A stretch of DNA of 40,405 nt from Lachnospiraceae bacterium (GTDB taxonomy: Bacteria > Bacillota > Clostridia > Lachnospirales > Lachnospiraceae). Made by a program: the position numbers and the translations under genes. Numbering within the stretch: the stretch's first letter is position 1; each line of letters begins with the position of its first letter. Shown here piece by piece: positions 1 through 8,033 of the stretch. The stretch covers positions 1 through 40,405 of the forward strand of contig JAGBBV010000026.1 of assembly GCA_017938315.1 (NCBI GenBank), in the 5' to 3' direction. A model generated the notes under the pieces. It was not told the origin of the DNA. It made no database searches and worked only from the letters and a program-made list of their open reading frames with translations.

Positions 1-2
1 AT

Positions 3-68
3 GTCGGTGTGGAAGCGGCACAGGAAATTTATGAACAGGGGATATGTTTAGAAGAATATTTTGAATAA
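3..68 (+). CDS. 3' end of an unidentified protein-coding gene (partial)
   Basis: An open frame enters the window and ends at TAA 66-68. The 21 visible residues are acidic and look like a C-terminal helix ending in LEEYFE. Ten bases past the stop there is a ribosome binding site (GAAAGGGG, 78-85) for the next gene, so the two are probably one operon. The visible part is too short to name a family. Frame choice is supported by the tight spacing to the downstream ribosome binding site; the other two forward frames also stop early. Confidence 0.4.
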   Translation, partial: VGVEAAQEIYEQGICLEEYFE

Positions 69-91
69 TTATTATCAGAAAGGGGCTGATT

Positions 92-502
92 CTGATTGAA
101 AAAATACTGATTTTATCAGTACCCGAATCAAAAGGCGAAATTTTTGATAAAATATTGGATGTTGTAAAGCAGTCTGGAATATCGGATGTGACAGAAATAA
201 AAGTAAGTAATGAGAGTGTTATACAAGTTGGCGAATTGATTATTGATTCTTTGCAACACACAATTCATAAAGGAAAGAAAGAGATTAGTGTAACCAATAT
301 AGAATTTCAAATGTTGTATTTTCTAGCATTGCATAAAGGAATGGCAATGTCAAAAGAGCAAATCTATGAATATGTATGGAATGGAGAATATGTTTTTGAA
401 GATAGTAACATTACATCACATATTCGTAGATTGCGAGTGAAAATAGAAGATGATCCGGCAAAGCCTAAATATAATTCAAACGGTTCGTGGGATTGGATAT
501 AA
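92..502 (+). CDS. OmpR/PhoB-type winged-helix DNA-binding protein with frameshifted C-terminus
   Basis: Residues from about 50 onward form a Trans_reg_C winged helix: a core with NIEFQMLYFLALHKG, the recognition-helix region SKEQIYEYVW, and HIRRLRVKIEDDPAKPKY at the start of the wing. The N-terminal part (EKILILSVPESKG) is not a normal receiver domain and shows no phospho-acceptor pattern. No ATG fits. CTG 92 is six bases after GAAAGGGG and keeps the first strand and helix, so I prefer it; TTG 155 would cut a helix in half. The family normally ends in a conserved wing (T-V-R-G-x-G-Y-K). Here the frame changes after PKY, at A473, and ends early at TAA 500-502. Reading one base later restores IQTVRGIGYKV and runs to TGA 528-530. 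The protein may have an altered or non-functional DNA-binding wing, or the extra base may be a sequence error. Confidence 0.7.
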   Translation: MIEKILILSVPESKGEIFDKILDVVKQSGISDVTEIKVSNESVIQVGELIIDSLQHTIHKGKKEISVTNIEFQMLYFLALHKGMAMSKEQIYEYVWNGEYVFEDSNITSHIRRLRVKIEDDPAKPKYNSNGSWDWI

Positions 503-515
503 GGTGGCAAAGGTG

Positions 516-552
516 GACAACGTAGACTGATGAGGGGTGCGTTGTCTTTTTT
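516..552 (+). terminator. Rho-independent terminator after the winged-helix gene
   Basis: GACAACG (516-522) pairs with CGTTGTC (540-546) around a 17-base loop and is followed by six T (547-552). The left arm overlaps the end of the unshifted reading frame of the upstream regulator, which argues that the ancestral stop was at 528-530. It closes the first operon before the promoter at 628. Confidence 0.65.
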
Positions 553-627
553 GCTTAAAATGCAAATGGACAAAAATATAATAAATGGTTTTGATGGAAT
601 ACAAAAAATAAAATAAGACTTTTTGTA

Positions 628-656
628 TTGACATTTTTGGAGAAAAGCCCTATAAT
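628..656 (+). promoter_or_regulatory. Perfect consensus SigA promoter of the defence-like gene block
   Basis: TTGACA at 628-633 and TATAAT at 651-656 are separated by exactly 17 bases. Transcription should start near 663, about 12 bases before the ribosome binding site of the next gene (GGAGGT, 675-680). A promoter this strong suggests the block is either constitutively expressed or held down by a repressor; the XRE-domain protein two genes on is the obvious candidate. Confidence 0.9.
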
Positions 657-687
657 GGTAAAAAATGAAATAATGGAGGTGCTTTAG

Positions 688-1449
688 GTGAAAGATAAAG
701 CATTTAGTTTGGAGGATAAGAACATAGTAAGTATTATCAAGTGTCTGTCAGAGGCTATTGGGGATGATGTAAAGGGTTGTTTACGACGTGAAAATCTTAA
801 TGAAAAACAATCTAATGGAAAGAAGCTTCTAAAGTGGGATTTTATTAATCGAAACTTTATTATGAATTTTTCTGTTGGAAATCTTACGGCAGAATATGCT
901 AAACGTGGTGCATGGAATATGGTGCCGTTGCATGATAAAGAAACTGGAGCGATTTATACTGTGATGAGAGAAGAACGTTTCAGAGAGATTCAAAGGAAGC
1001 AATCGAAGCGTAAAAAAGCTCACTATGTTGATGCACTTGTACAATCATTTAATTTTGACTTGAATACAGAGCATCAGTTATCTTTGTTTGAAGAACAATC
1101 CTTTGATGAAGAGGAAGTTAAGAGTATTGTTGATGATATTATAAAAGATTTTGATATTGAAAAAACAGTTATTAAGAGATATAAGACAATATTATTTGAG
1201 GAATATAACTCTGAATTGATAGCTGTACGTTGTTGTGTATTGGACAGCTCATTACAAGTAGTTGAAGAGGAAGATTGGAGCACATACATTACACATAGCG
1301 AGTCTGTGGTAGTGGATACAGTTGCGGATTCAAATGAATCTCATACTTCAAATATCAAGTTAAAGGATAAGGCACGTAAGAAGGCAGGACAGAGAGAACT
1401 TGTTGCGTTGAAAGAAAATTCACAAGAACAGAAAGTACAAAATAATTAG
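688..1449 (+). CDS. Unknown protein upstream of an XRE-ImmA/IrrE gene
   Basis: First gene after the consensus promoter, with a GTG start at 688 eight bases after GGAGGT. The 253 residues have no signal peptide or membrane segment. The N-terminal half (about 1-110) looks like a compact domain with KWDFINRNFI and GAWNMVPLHDKETGAIYTVMRE; a basic stretch (RKQSKRKKAHY) follows, then an acidic region around 135-155 and a lysine-rich tail. It lies 19 bases before an XRE-ImmA fusion, a pairing seen in toxin-antitoxin-like and prophage-control loci, so it may be the partner (toxin or target) of that protease. I suspect, but cannot confirm, the DUF5986 family. No catalytic motif is evident. Confidence 0.75.
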   Translation: MKDKAFSLEDKNIVSIIKCLSEAIGDDVKGCLRRENLNEKQSNGKKLLKWDFINRNFIMNFSVGNLTAEYAKRGAWNMVPLHDKETGAIYTVMREERFREIQRKQSKRKKAHYVDALVQSFNFDLNTEHQLSLFEEQSFDEEEVKSIVDDIIKDFDIEKTVIKRYKTILFEEYNSELIAVRCCVLDSSLQVVEEEDWSTYITHSESVVVDTVADSNESHTSNIKLKDKARKKAGQRELVALKENSQEQKVQNN

Positions 1450-1468
1450 TTTTGAAGGAGCGGTTATT

Positions 1469-2653
1469 ATGGGAAATGTAATTCCGTTTGAACAGGTAAC
1501 AAGTGGTAAACATTTTAATGGTGAACGTTTGAGAATTGCGAGGATGTGGAGAGGGTATTCGGCTATACAGTTGGCTGAGATGATAGGTGTTAATCGCCAG
1601 ACTATTTCTATGTATGAAAATGGTAAATTGGATAGTCCGGAATTTTCTACGATTCAGAAATTTAGCGAAACATTACAGTTTCCAGTTAAGTTTTTCTTGG
1701 AGGACACAAAAGTTGAAGTTGAAAAGAGTGCAACATATTTTAGATCTTTGCTAACAACAAATAAGAAATATAGAGTTGAACAAGAGGATAAAATAAATTT
1801 TATTGCAGTAATTTATAATATGTTGAATGAATACTTAGAGTTTGAAAAGCTGAATTTGCCACACGTTCCTCGAAATTCAACTCCACAGGAGGCGGCTGAA
1901 TTATTAAGAAATCATTGGAAACTTGGAAATAAGCCTATTGAAAATATTGTTTATTTGGCTGAATCAAATGGACTGATTGTAACTGATTTTGCAACTTCTA
2001 CAGGAGATGTTGATGCATTTAGTCATAAGATAGTATATGGACAAGATGAAACATATTTAATCGGATATTCGAAAAATAAGAAAACGGCAGCCAGAATTCA
2101 CTTTGATATAGCTCACGAACTAGGGCACATATTACTTCATAATTGGAAAGAAGACCTAGAAAATATAGATAAGGAAGATTTTAAAGATATTGAACAAGAG
2201 GCCCATTCTTTTGCTGCTGCCTTTCTTTTACCAGAAAAAGAATTTGCGGAAGATGTAAGACCTTATGCCACAAATTTAGCATATTATGCGGAATTGAAGA
2301 AGAGATGGAAAGTTTCGATTGCGGCTATGATTCGTAGGGCTAAAGATTTGGGGATCATTACGAACGATGATTATAGTAAGCTGATGCGAAACATGCAAAA
2401 ACAAGGAATACGAAAAGTAGAACCCTTAGATGATGAGTTGATGACGGCTGAGCCGTCATTATTGCGTCAAGCAATTAAAATTTTGTTTGAGCAAAATGTA
2501 TTTACGCCGAGTGAATTTTTAGAAGAACTTTCATCAGAATATGGCTTGACCATTTATGCAGATGATATTGAATCGTTATTAAGTTTAAAAGCTGGAACTT
2601 TTGAGGAAGAAAAGAAGACGAAAGTGGTTGTTAGTGTTAAACCAAGGGAATAA
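1469..2653 (+). CDS. XRE-family HTH protein fused to an ImmA/IrrE zinc metallopeptidase
   Basis: The 394-residue protein has an XRE helix-turn-helix at about residues 18-72 (QLAEMIGVNRQTISMYENGK) and an ImmA/IrrE (COG2856) peptidase domain at about 140-300. The zinc-site motif HELGH is at 216-220 and a downstream EQEAHSFAAAFLLP (from 242) supplies the likely third ligand, E244. In ICEBs1 the ImmA protease cleaves the separate repressor ImmR; here DNA binding and peptidase are on one chain, as in fused antitoxin-type regulators such as those reported for RosmerTA-like loci. A C-terminal extension (about 305-394) is of unknown role. AAGGAG lies before the ATG. It probably represses the promoter at 628 or controls its neighbours' activity. 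Confidence 0.9.
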   Translation: MGNVIPFEQVTSGKHFNGERLRIARMWRGYSAIQLAEMIGVNRQTISMYENGKLDSPEFSTIQKFSETLQFPVKFFLEDTKVEVEKSATYFRSLLTTNKKYRVEQEDKINFIAVIYNMLNEYLEFEKLNLPHVPRNSTPQEAAELLRNHWKLGNKPIENIVYLAESNGLIVTDFATSTGDVDAFSHKIVYGQDETYLIGYSKNKKTAARIHFDIAHELGHILLHNWKEDLENIDKEDFKDIEQEAHSFAAAFLLPEKEFAEDVRPYATNLAYYAELKKRWKVSIAAMIRRAKDLGIITNDDYSKLMRNMQKQGIRKVEPLDDELMTAEPSLLRQAIKILFEQNVFTPSEFLEELSSEYGLTIYADDIESLLSLKAGTFEEEKKTKVVVSVKPRE

Positions 2654-2680
2654 TCATAGCAAAAAGGAGAGTAATTTAGA

Positions 2681-3238
2681 ATGCCGAAACTAGAGGATTA
2701 CTTGAAAATTATTGGAGATGATAGATTTGAGATAACTGAAATAAGAGCAGAGGAAGAATGTATAGTTACATTGGATGAACTGAAATCTATTATTACTAAA
2801 TCAAGTGAAATTGAAGCTCAACCCATATGCAACGAAGAGCAGAAGTATTGCGTTTGTTGTATATTAGAAGGAAAAGTAGTTGCGTTTGATGTGCGTAATA
2901 GAACGAAAGATGTGAATTTTTTGGATTTCTATTTTAATGATGAAATTCATGATTACAATGATTTAATGAGTCTCTTACAAAAAGAAAAAGTTTTTCCGGC
3001 AGGAATCATAGATGGAGATTATAGGAAACGCTTTAATGTAGAAAGTGATTTTGTTGTTGCGTCTGATCTGATATATGTGAATGATAATGCATATCCATAT
3101 AAGATTTATAAAGAGAAATTTTCTTATTTTAGATATGATTACAGTTTTGAAACATTTGGGGCTTGTGATAATTGTTTGTATATATATTTTAAAGATAATA
3201 CAAGTGTTAAAATGTGTATTGCTGATTACAGCAAATAA
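2681..3238 (+). CDS. Unknown 185-residue protein, third gene of the block
   Basis: The ATG is preceded by AAAAGGAGAG and lies 27 bases after the XRE-ImmA stop, so it is co-transcribed and may be functionally tied to it. The protein has no signal peptide or membrane segment, is rich in aromatic residues (FSYFRYDYSF) and has scattered cysteines, including a CVCC cluster near residue 58 and a C-x2-C (CDNC) near 163, which do not form a clear zinc site. The fold looks mixed alpha/beta. I do not recognise the family. A secreted role is unlikely; a toxin, immunity or adaptor role in the block is possible but is inference only. Confidence 0.7.
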   Translation: MPKLEDYLKIIGDDRFEITEIRAEEECIVTLDELKSIITKSSEIEAQPICNEEQKYCVCCILEGKVVAFDVRNRTKDVNFLDFYFNDEIHDYNDLMSLLQKEKVFPAGIIDGDYRKRFNVESDFVVASDLIYVNDNAYPYKIYKEKFSYFRYDYSFETFGACDNCLYIYFKDNTSVKMCIADYSK

Positions 3239-3278
3239 ATCTGAGCATTAAGAATGAAAATACAGGTATGTTTTTGTG

Positions 3279-3304
3279 AAAAGTGGCGACACGTCGCCAC
3301 TTTT
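3279..3304 (+). repeat. Perfect 12-bp palindrome upstream of the DUF1016 nuclease gene
   Basis: AAAAGTGGCGAC (3279-3290) and GTCGCCACTTTT (3293-3304) are exact inverted repeats separated by AC. As RNA this is a hairpin ending in four U, which could be a weak terminator after the 185-residue gene; as DNA it could be an operator. Its left 14 bases recur exactly inside the next gene at 3617-3630. Confidence 0.75.
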
Positions 3305-3320
3305 GAGAAAGGAGAATTAG

Positions 3321-4367
3321 ATGCCTGAGGAATTAATGAACACGACAGATGTAGAGACTATATTTTCTGATATATCGACAATGATTTATGATGCCAAGAA
3401 TGAGGTGATGTTGAGAGTAAATACCTCAGTCATCACATTATACTGGAATATAGGAAAGAAACTGTCAGAAGAGGTATTACAAGGGAAAAAAGCAGATTAT
3501 GGTAAGAATATAATTGGTGATTTGAGCGAAAGACTGACGGCTGAATACGGAAAAGGCTTTGAAAAATCTTCAGTTTTTAAAATGGTTAAATTTTATCAAG
3601 AGTTTCCAGAGTATGAAAAAGTGGCGACACTGTCGCAACAATTGACATGGTCACATTTTGTAGAACTTTTACCTATCGAGGATGAGTTGAAAAGAGATTT
3701 TTATGCTGTTATGTGTAAGAATGAAAATTGGTCAGTAAGAACTTTACGTGAACGGAAAAAATCAATGTTATATGAACGTACAGCGATATCTAAAATGCCG
3801 GAAGAAACAATAGCAAATGAAATCGCCGAACTGCGTGACGACAAAAAAATGTCGTTGGATATGTTTTATAGAGATCCCTATATGTTGGATTTCCTCGGAT
3901 TAAAAGACACATATAGTGAAAAAGATTTAGAAAATGCGATTTTGGCAGAATTGGAAAAATTCATTCTTGAAATGGGTTCTGATTTTGCTTTTCTGGCACG
4001 CCAAAAGCACATTGTTTTAGATGGGAAAGACTACTATATGGATTTATTGTTCTATCATCGTACATTGAGGAGATTAGTATTGATAGAATTAAAACTTGGT
4101 GAATTTGAACCACAAGATAAGGGGCAGACAGAGTTATACCTTCGGTGGCTTGAAAAATATGAGAAAGCTGAAGGAGAAGAAAGCCCGGTGGCATTAATTT
4201 TGTGTGCAGAGAAATCACAAGAAACGATTGAATTAATGGAATTAGATCATGGAAGTATACATGTAGGGCAGTATTTAACGAAAATGCCACCTAAAGAACT
4301 ATTGGAGAAGAAACTGTCATTGGCAATTGCTAATGCAAGGAAACAGTTGGAGCAACGAAAAGAATAG
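3321..4367 (+). CDS. DUF1016 / PDDEXK-family nuclease (YhcG-like)
   Basis: The 348 residues match the DUF1016 architecture: an N-terminal helical, winged-helix-like domain (about 10-150) containing the family hallmark LSQQLTWSHFVELLPI, and a C-terminal PDDEXK nuclease domain (about 175-335). The likely catalytic residues are D241 (YYMDLLFY) and E256-x-K258 (LIELKLG), followed by the conserved DKGQTELYLRWL. All expected active-site residues are present, so it should be an active nuclease. The family is common in restriction-modification and defence islands, but its substrate is not well established. GAAAGGAG precedes the ATG. A palindrome sits just upstream. Confidence 0.93.
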   Translation: MPEELMNTTDVETIFSDISTMIYDAKNEVMLRVNTSVITLYWNIGKKLSEEVLQGKKADYGKNIIGDLSERLTAEYGKGFEKSSVFKMVKFYQEFPEYEKVATLSQQLTWSHFVELLPIEDELKRDFYAVMCKNENWSVRTLRERKKSMLYERTAISKMPEETIANEIAELRDDKKMSLDMFYRDPYMLDFLGLKDTYSEKDLENAILAELEKFILEMGSDFAFLARQKHIVLDGKDYYMDLLFYHRTLRRLVLIELKLGEFEPQDKGQTELYLRWLEKYEKAEGEESPVALILCAEKSQETIELMELDHGSIHVGQYLTKMPPKELLEKKLSLAIANARKQLEQRKE

Positions 4368-4486
4368 GTATTATATAGATAGCACTTGGTGGGACACATA
4401 GTTGGAACATGAGATGTAGGAAAATAGCAAAACATAGATGATAAAATTACGAAATGTCAATTCATATCGCAGAGGGAGAATGTAGG

Positions 4487-5716
4487 ATGAAAGAAAAATT
4501 ATTGTCTTTAATTAATAAAATTGATGATATAAAAAAGCTAGCACATGAAGAGCATGTTTCGGGATTTTTTGAGTCGGATTTTGTTATCTATGATGTTCCG
4601 GAATTTATCATGTGGAAACAACAAATATTATTAGAATTGAAAGAAATAAGTAAGGGTGATGATTTTATTTGTTCAACAATAGAGCTCGCAGAGAAATTTA
4701 AGGGATTTGATGATAAAAAGAATTTTAATGAGCTAACAGGTGCTTTGTTTGCAATTAAGGAAAATATAGATAAATATTATAAAGAAAATGGACAGGGAGA
4801 TAGCAATATGGAAGAAAAAAGCAAAATGATATTTATTAGTCATTCTTCAATAGATAAGGAATACATTGTTGCGTTTATTGAACTGTTAGAAGGAATTGGT
4901 TTGCATGAAGATGAAATTGTTTGCTCATCGATTCCACCATATTGCATTCCACTTGACGGAAAGGTATATGAGTGGCTTGTAGATAAATTTCAGAATTGTG
5001 AATTACATGTATTCTATATGTTGTCTCATAATTATTATAGTAGCGCAGCAAGCTTAAATGAAATGGGAGCGGCATGGGCTATGAAACAAAAATGGAGTGC
5101 TATTTTGCTACCTAGTTTTGGATTTAATGAGATTGCAGGGTGTATAGACCCTACGCAAATAGGAATAAAATTGGATGATAGTGATCTTCAAACTTTGAAG
5201 TATAGGCTTGGAGAATTGAAAGATAATCTAATATCTGAATTTGGCTTGCGTGGAATATCGCATTCATTATGGGAACGAAAGAGAGATGCTTTTTTATCAA
5301 AAATAAATGTGATAGTTGAAGAGCAAAAAAATAGAGAAGAAATAGAAACAGAAGAAAGTACTGACATATATAGAGTGGTGAGCCCTATAAAACAAGATAA
5401 AATAACGATTTATGCGTGTATATTACTGGCGTACGCTGCAGAGGACCCATATGGTCAAATAATGTTAATAAGAACATTAGGATCAACAGGAATATCTACG
5501 AATAAATTTACTTTCAATAAGGATACGTCAGCAAGAGAAATTGCTAGATGGACTTCCGCAATTGATGAGTTGATGGTGCAGGGATATATAAAACTTGTTG
5601 GTAGAAAGGATAAGATATATCAGGTTACAGATATTGGATATAATTTTGCGGATCAGATTAAAAAAGAGTTAAGCATAGATACTAATAATGAGCCATGTAC
5701 ATATATAACGGACTAG
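4487..5716 (+). CDS. TIR-domain protein with helical N-terminus and winged-helix-like C-terminus
   Basis: A start at ATG 4487 is chosen because GAGGGA lies nine bases upstream; an in-frame ATG at 4454 has no ribosome binding site. In this 409-residue form residues 1-105 are mostly helical and unrecognised, about 112-235 form a TIR domain (MIFISHSSIDKEYIVAF for strand A and helix A; SSAASLNEMGAAW at the helix that carries the NADase glutamate, E192), and about 300-400 resemble a winged helix (EIARWTSAIDELMVQGYI, then a beta hairpin with YQVTDIGYNFA). Bacterial TIR domains commonly cleave NAD+ or make cyclic ADP-ribose signals in phage defence (Thoeris ThsB and others). The gene is followed by a membrane protein gene 67 bases on. 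A role in signalling or abortive infection is inferred. Confidence 0.85.
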   Translation: MKEKLLSLINKIDDIKKLAHEEHVSGFFESDFVIYDVPEFIMWKQQILLELKEISKGDDFICSTIELAEKFKGFDDKKNFNELTGALFAIKENIDKYYKENGQGDSNMEEKSKMIFISHSSIDKEYIVAFIELLEGIGLHEDEIVCSSIPPYCIPLDGKVYEWLVDKFQNCELHVFYMLSHNYYSSAASLNEMGAAWAMKQKWSAILLPSFGFNEIAGCIDPTQIGIKLDDSDLQTLKYRLGELKDNLISEFGLRGISHSLWERKRDAFLSKINVIVEEQKNREEIETEESTDIYRVVSPIKQDKITIYACILLAYAAEDPYGQIMLIRTLGSTGISTNKFTFNKDTSAREIARWTSAIDELMVQGYIKLVGRKDKIYQVTDIGYNFADQIKKELSIDTNNEPCTYITD

Positions 5717-5783
5717 TCAAGATAGGTTTATAGTGGAAGAATTTCTGATGTGTCACAAGACAAACGGATAATAAACAAAAGAA

Positions 5784-7817
5784 GTGGAGAAGTATGCCTT
5801 GGAATTTTTTTTAAAAACTTTAATTGATTATGCATTTAATAATCAGTTGGTTATTGATAAAGGTACATATTTAACAATTGTAATTGGTCAGATTACGGTA
5901 TATGCAATCTTATTGACCTTTTACCAATTTATTGTGTCGTTTCAAGGAACAAACGATAGGAGTGTTCTGAAATATTTGGGGATTAATTTGATAGAATACT
6001 TTGTAAACAAGAGACTAGTGATTTACAACCGAATAATTTCAAAACCACTGTTTGGATTCCTATTTATTTTAGAGATTTTGTACAAGCCTATAATTTCTAT
6101 ATATGAAAATGAAATTCCGGATAATATAATAACTGTATTCAATTTTATTTGGTATACATATGTTGTTTGTTTCTTTGTAGTATTTGTTATGTTGTTTTTT
6201 CAATGTACGAGGTGCATTTTATCTATTAAAATGGTAATAGATAGAAGACGTAATGCAAATATAATAAGATGTATTAACAATGATTTTAGAAAAAAGACAT
6301 TTGCTGAGCTATTGAAGAAAAGCAGCATAGATATGCTTATGGATGACATGAAATATTTAAGATATTCAATTGCAGAAGATGACGATTCAGAATTACAAGC
6401 GGAGTATAATAAATTAATTATTGATATATTTGACGACTATGTAAAAAGAAAGGAACAAGAAATAACGCTTCTATTAGCAAAGAATAAAAAAGTTAAGAAT
6501 CAAATAGCATGGATATATAATATGAACAATGAATGCTGGTTGCTCAGTGAATTCATGAAGGGAAAATATATTCAAGTAGATTATTTACTAGAGAAATATA
6601 TTCAAGATTTACATTTGAGTTTGTTGAATCTGAATTTGAAAAGAGGAGGGGCGGATGGATATGAGAAGATAGCTATTGATATTTTTGATTCTAATAAAGA
6701 TGCAATAGAATGCAGAGAATGGAAAGAACTTACAGAAGATATATTTGAAAAATCAAATCTTAAGAATAAGAAAAGAATGATTGAATCTTTATATAATGGA
6801 TATTATTCTGAGAATAATCTAATAAAAAAGTATTGCGAGACAACATTGTTATGTATAATGAGAAAGTTCATATGGGAGGTGTTCGAAGACAAGAGACAAC
6901 AAGAAGACTTTGCATATGTGTTTGCATACGTATTGCATAATGATGGATTTAATGATTTCTATGCGAGGAAAATGTGTGATAGTTTGATTTCGTATAATGA
7001 AAAAAATGTCACAGAGTTAATTAAATTGGTAAATAAAGAAAATTGCACATATATATTTGCTTATTTAGTAATTTATTATTCTATATACAAATTTAGGTTT
7101 GAGTGGAAAAATATAAACATTGCAATGCTCAAAGAACTTATCGGGAATGGGAAAAACTTAGAAAGCGAATTTGAAAGAATTAATAGTATAATTACAAATT
7201 CCTGTATTAATCATCGTTATTCTAACGATATGTATATAGCGTTAGTAGAAAATTTAGATAAAACAATTACGGGGAAATGGCTAGAAGAGATTTATCAACA
7301 AAAAAATATTGATGCCTTTTATGTGACAATTATAAAATTGTGTGTGTTTGGGCAGACCTACTGCTCGTTTTATCAAGAAGGTGGGATAGAAGCTAAAATC
7401 TCTTTTATTAGTGAATTGGCCAAACACAAAGAAGTTTTGCTCTTTGATAATGTAAAGAAGATGTTTTTACAATTGCAATATAATGATTTCCGTGAACTAG
7501 GGTATTGGCCTGAAAAATTGCATATTACACTGCGGAGCTTGTTGTTAATGAATATGGGTATATTGGATGAACTATTAGATGATAAGATTAAATATCTCCA
7601 TTATACAAGTGTAGGTCAATACTTACTTATTAAGCATGCAGGAGAAAATAGCATTAGCGAAGTAAAAAGGGATTTAATAAGAAAGGCATATGTGGCCAGC
7701 AATATGTCGATTCAAGAGTATGTGGAACTCTTATGTAGTGAATGTTGTATTTGTGGTGTAGAACTTAGTTATGTAATAAAAGAAAAAATGAAAAGTTATT
7801 TGATGGAAGTAATATAG
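5784..7817 (+). CDS. Large unknown protein with three N-terminal membrane segments
   Basis: Hydrophobic stretches at about residues 29-53, 88-108 and 115-140 predict three membrane helices; the remaining 530 or so residues are charged, helix-rich and probably cytoplasmic, with no nuclease, ATPase or other motif that I recognise. The start is uncertain: GTG 5784 has a poor upstream ribosome binding site, while TTG 5799 sits nine bases after a GGAG (residue numbering here uses GTG). It is the last gene of the block, directly after the TIR gene, and is as AT-rich as the others. A plausible but unproven role is the membrane-acting effector of a TIR-triggered system. It could also be an unrelated element protein. 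Confidence 0.7.
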   Translation: MEKYALEFFLKTLIDYAFNNQLVIDKGTYLTIVIGQITVYAILLTFYQFIVSFQGTNDRSVLKYLGINLIEYFVNKRLVIYNRIISKPLFGFLFILEILYKPIISIYENEIPDNIITVFNFIWYTYVVCFFVVFVMLFFQCTRCILSIKMVIDRRRNANIIRCINNDFRKKTFAELLKKSSIDMLMDDMKYLRYSIAEDDDSELQAEYNKLIIDIFDDYVKRKEQEITLLLAKNKKVKNQIAWIYNMNNECWLLSEFMKGKYIQVDYLLEKYIQDLHLSLLNLNLKRGGADGYEKIAIDIFDSNKDAIECREWKELTEDIFEKSNLKNKKRMIESLYNGYYSENNLIKKYCETTLLCIMRKFIWEVFEDKRQQEDFAYVFAYVLHNDGFNDFYARKMCDSLISYNEKNVTELIKLVNKENCTYIFAYLVIYYSIYKFRFEWKNINIAMLKELIGNGKNLESEFERINSIITNSCINHRYSNDMYIALVENLDKTITGKWLEEIYQQKNIDAFYVTIIKLCVFGQTYCSFYQEGGIEAKISFISELAKHKEVLLFDNVKKMFLQLQYNDFRELGYWPEKLHITLRSLLLMNMGILDELLDDKIKYLHYTSVGQYLLIKHAGENSISEVKRDLIRKAYVASNMSIQEYVELLCSECCICGVELSYVIKEKMKSYLMEVI

Positions 7818-7911
7818 AAGTAATGAATTAGCAGGTGGAAAAGATTTCTTTACGTCATCCTTTGACTATGCTAAAATAATCAATAGGTGAACGAAAAGTA
7901 TTCAAATCCTG

Positions 7912-7933
7912 TGATACAAATTTGATACACATT
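7912..7933 (+). repeat. Tandem 11-bp direct repeat near the element end
   Basis: TGATACAAATT (7912-7922) is followed immediately by TGATACACATT (7923-7933), one mismatch in eleven. It lies in a gene-free stretch about 100 bases left of the tuf remnant. Recombinase arm sites and excisionase sites often look like this at element ends, but a short AT-rich repeat can also occur by chance. Confidence 0.4.
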
Positions 7934-8033
7934 CCCCGAAGAAAAACAGAATAACGCCAAGAATGCATATAATAAGTGGATAAAATGGTACAAAAAAGTA
8001 ACAGACCGGTTACTGTGCTCAACCCAATCAGAC

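Noticed and set aside
3279-3304. Calling the 3279 palindrome a definite terminator
   Set aside because: Only four T follow, and these belong to the stem; the internal repeat suggests another role, so it is listed as a repeat.
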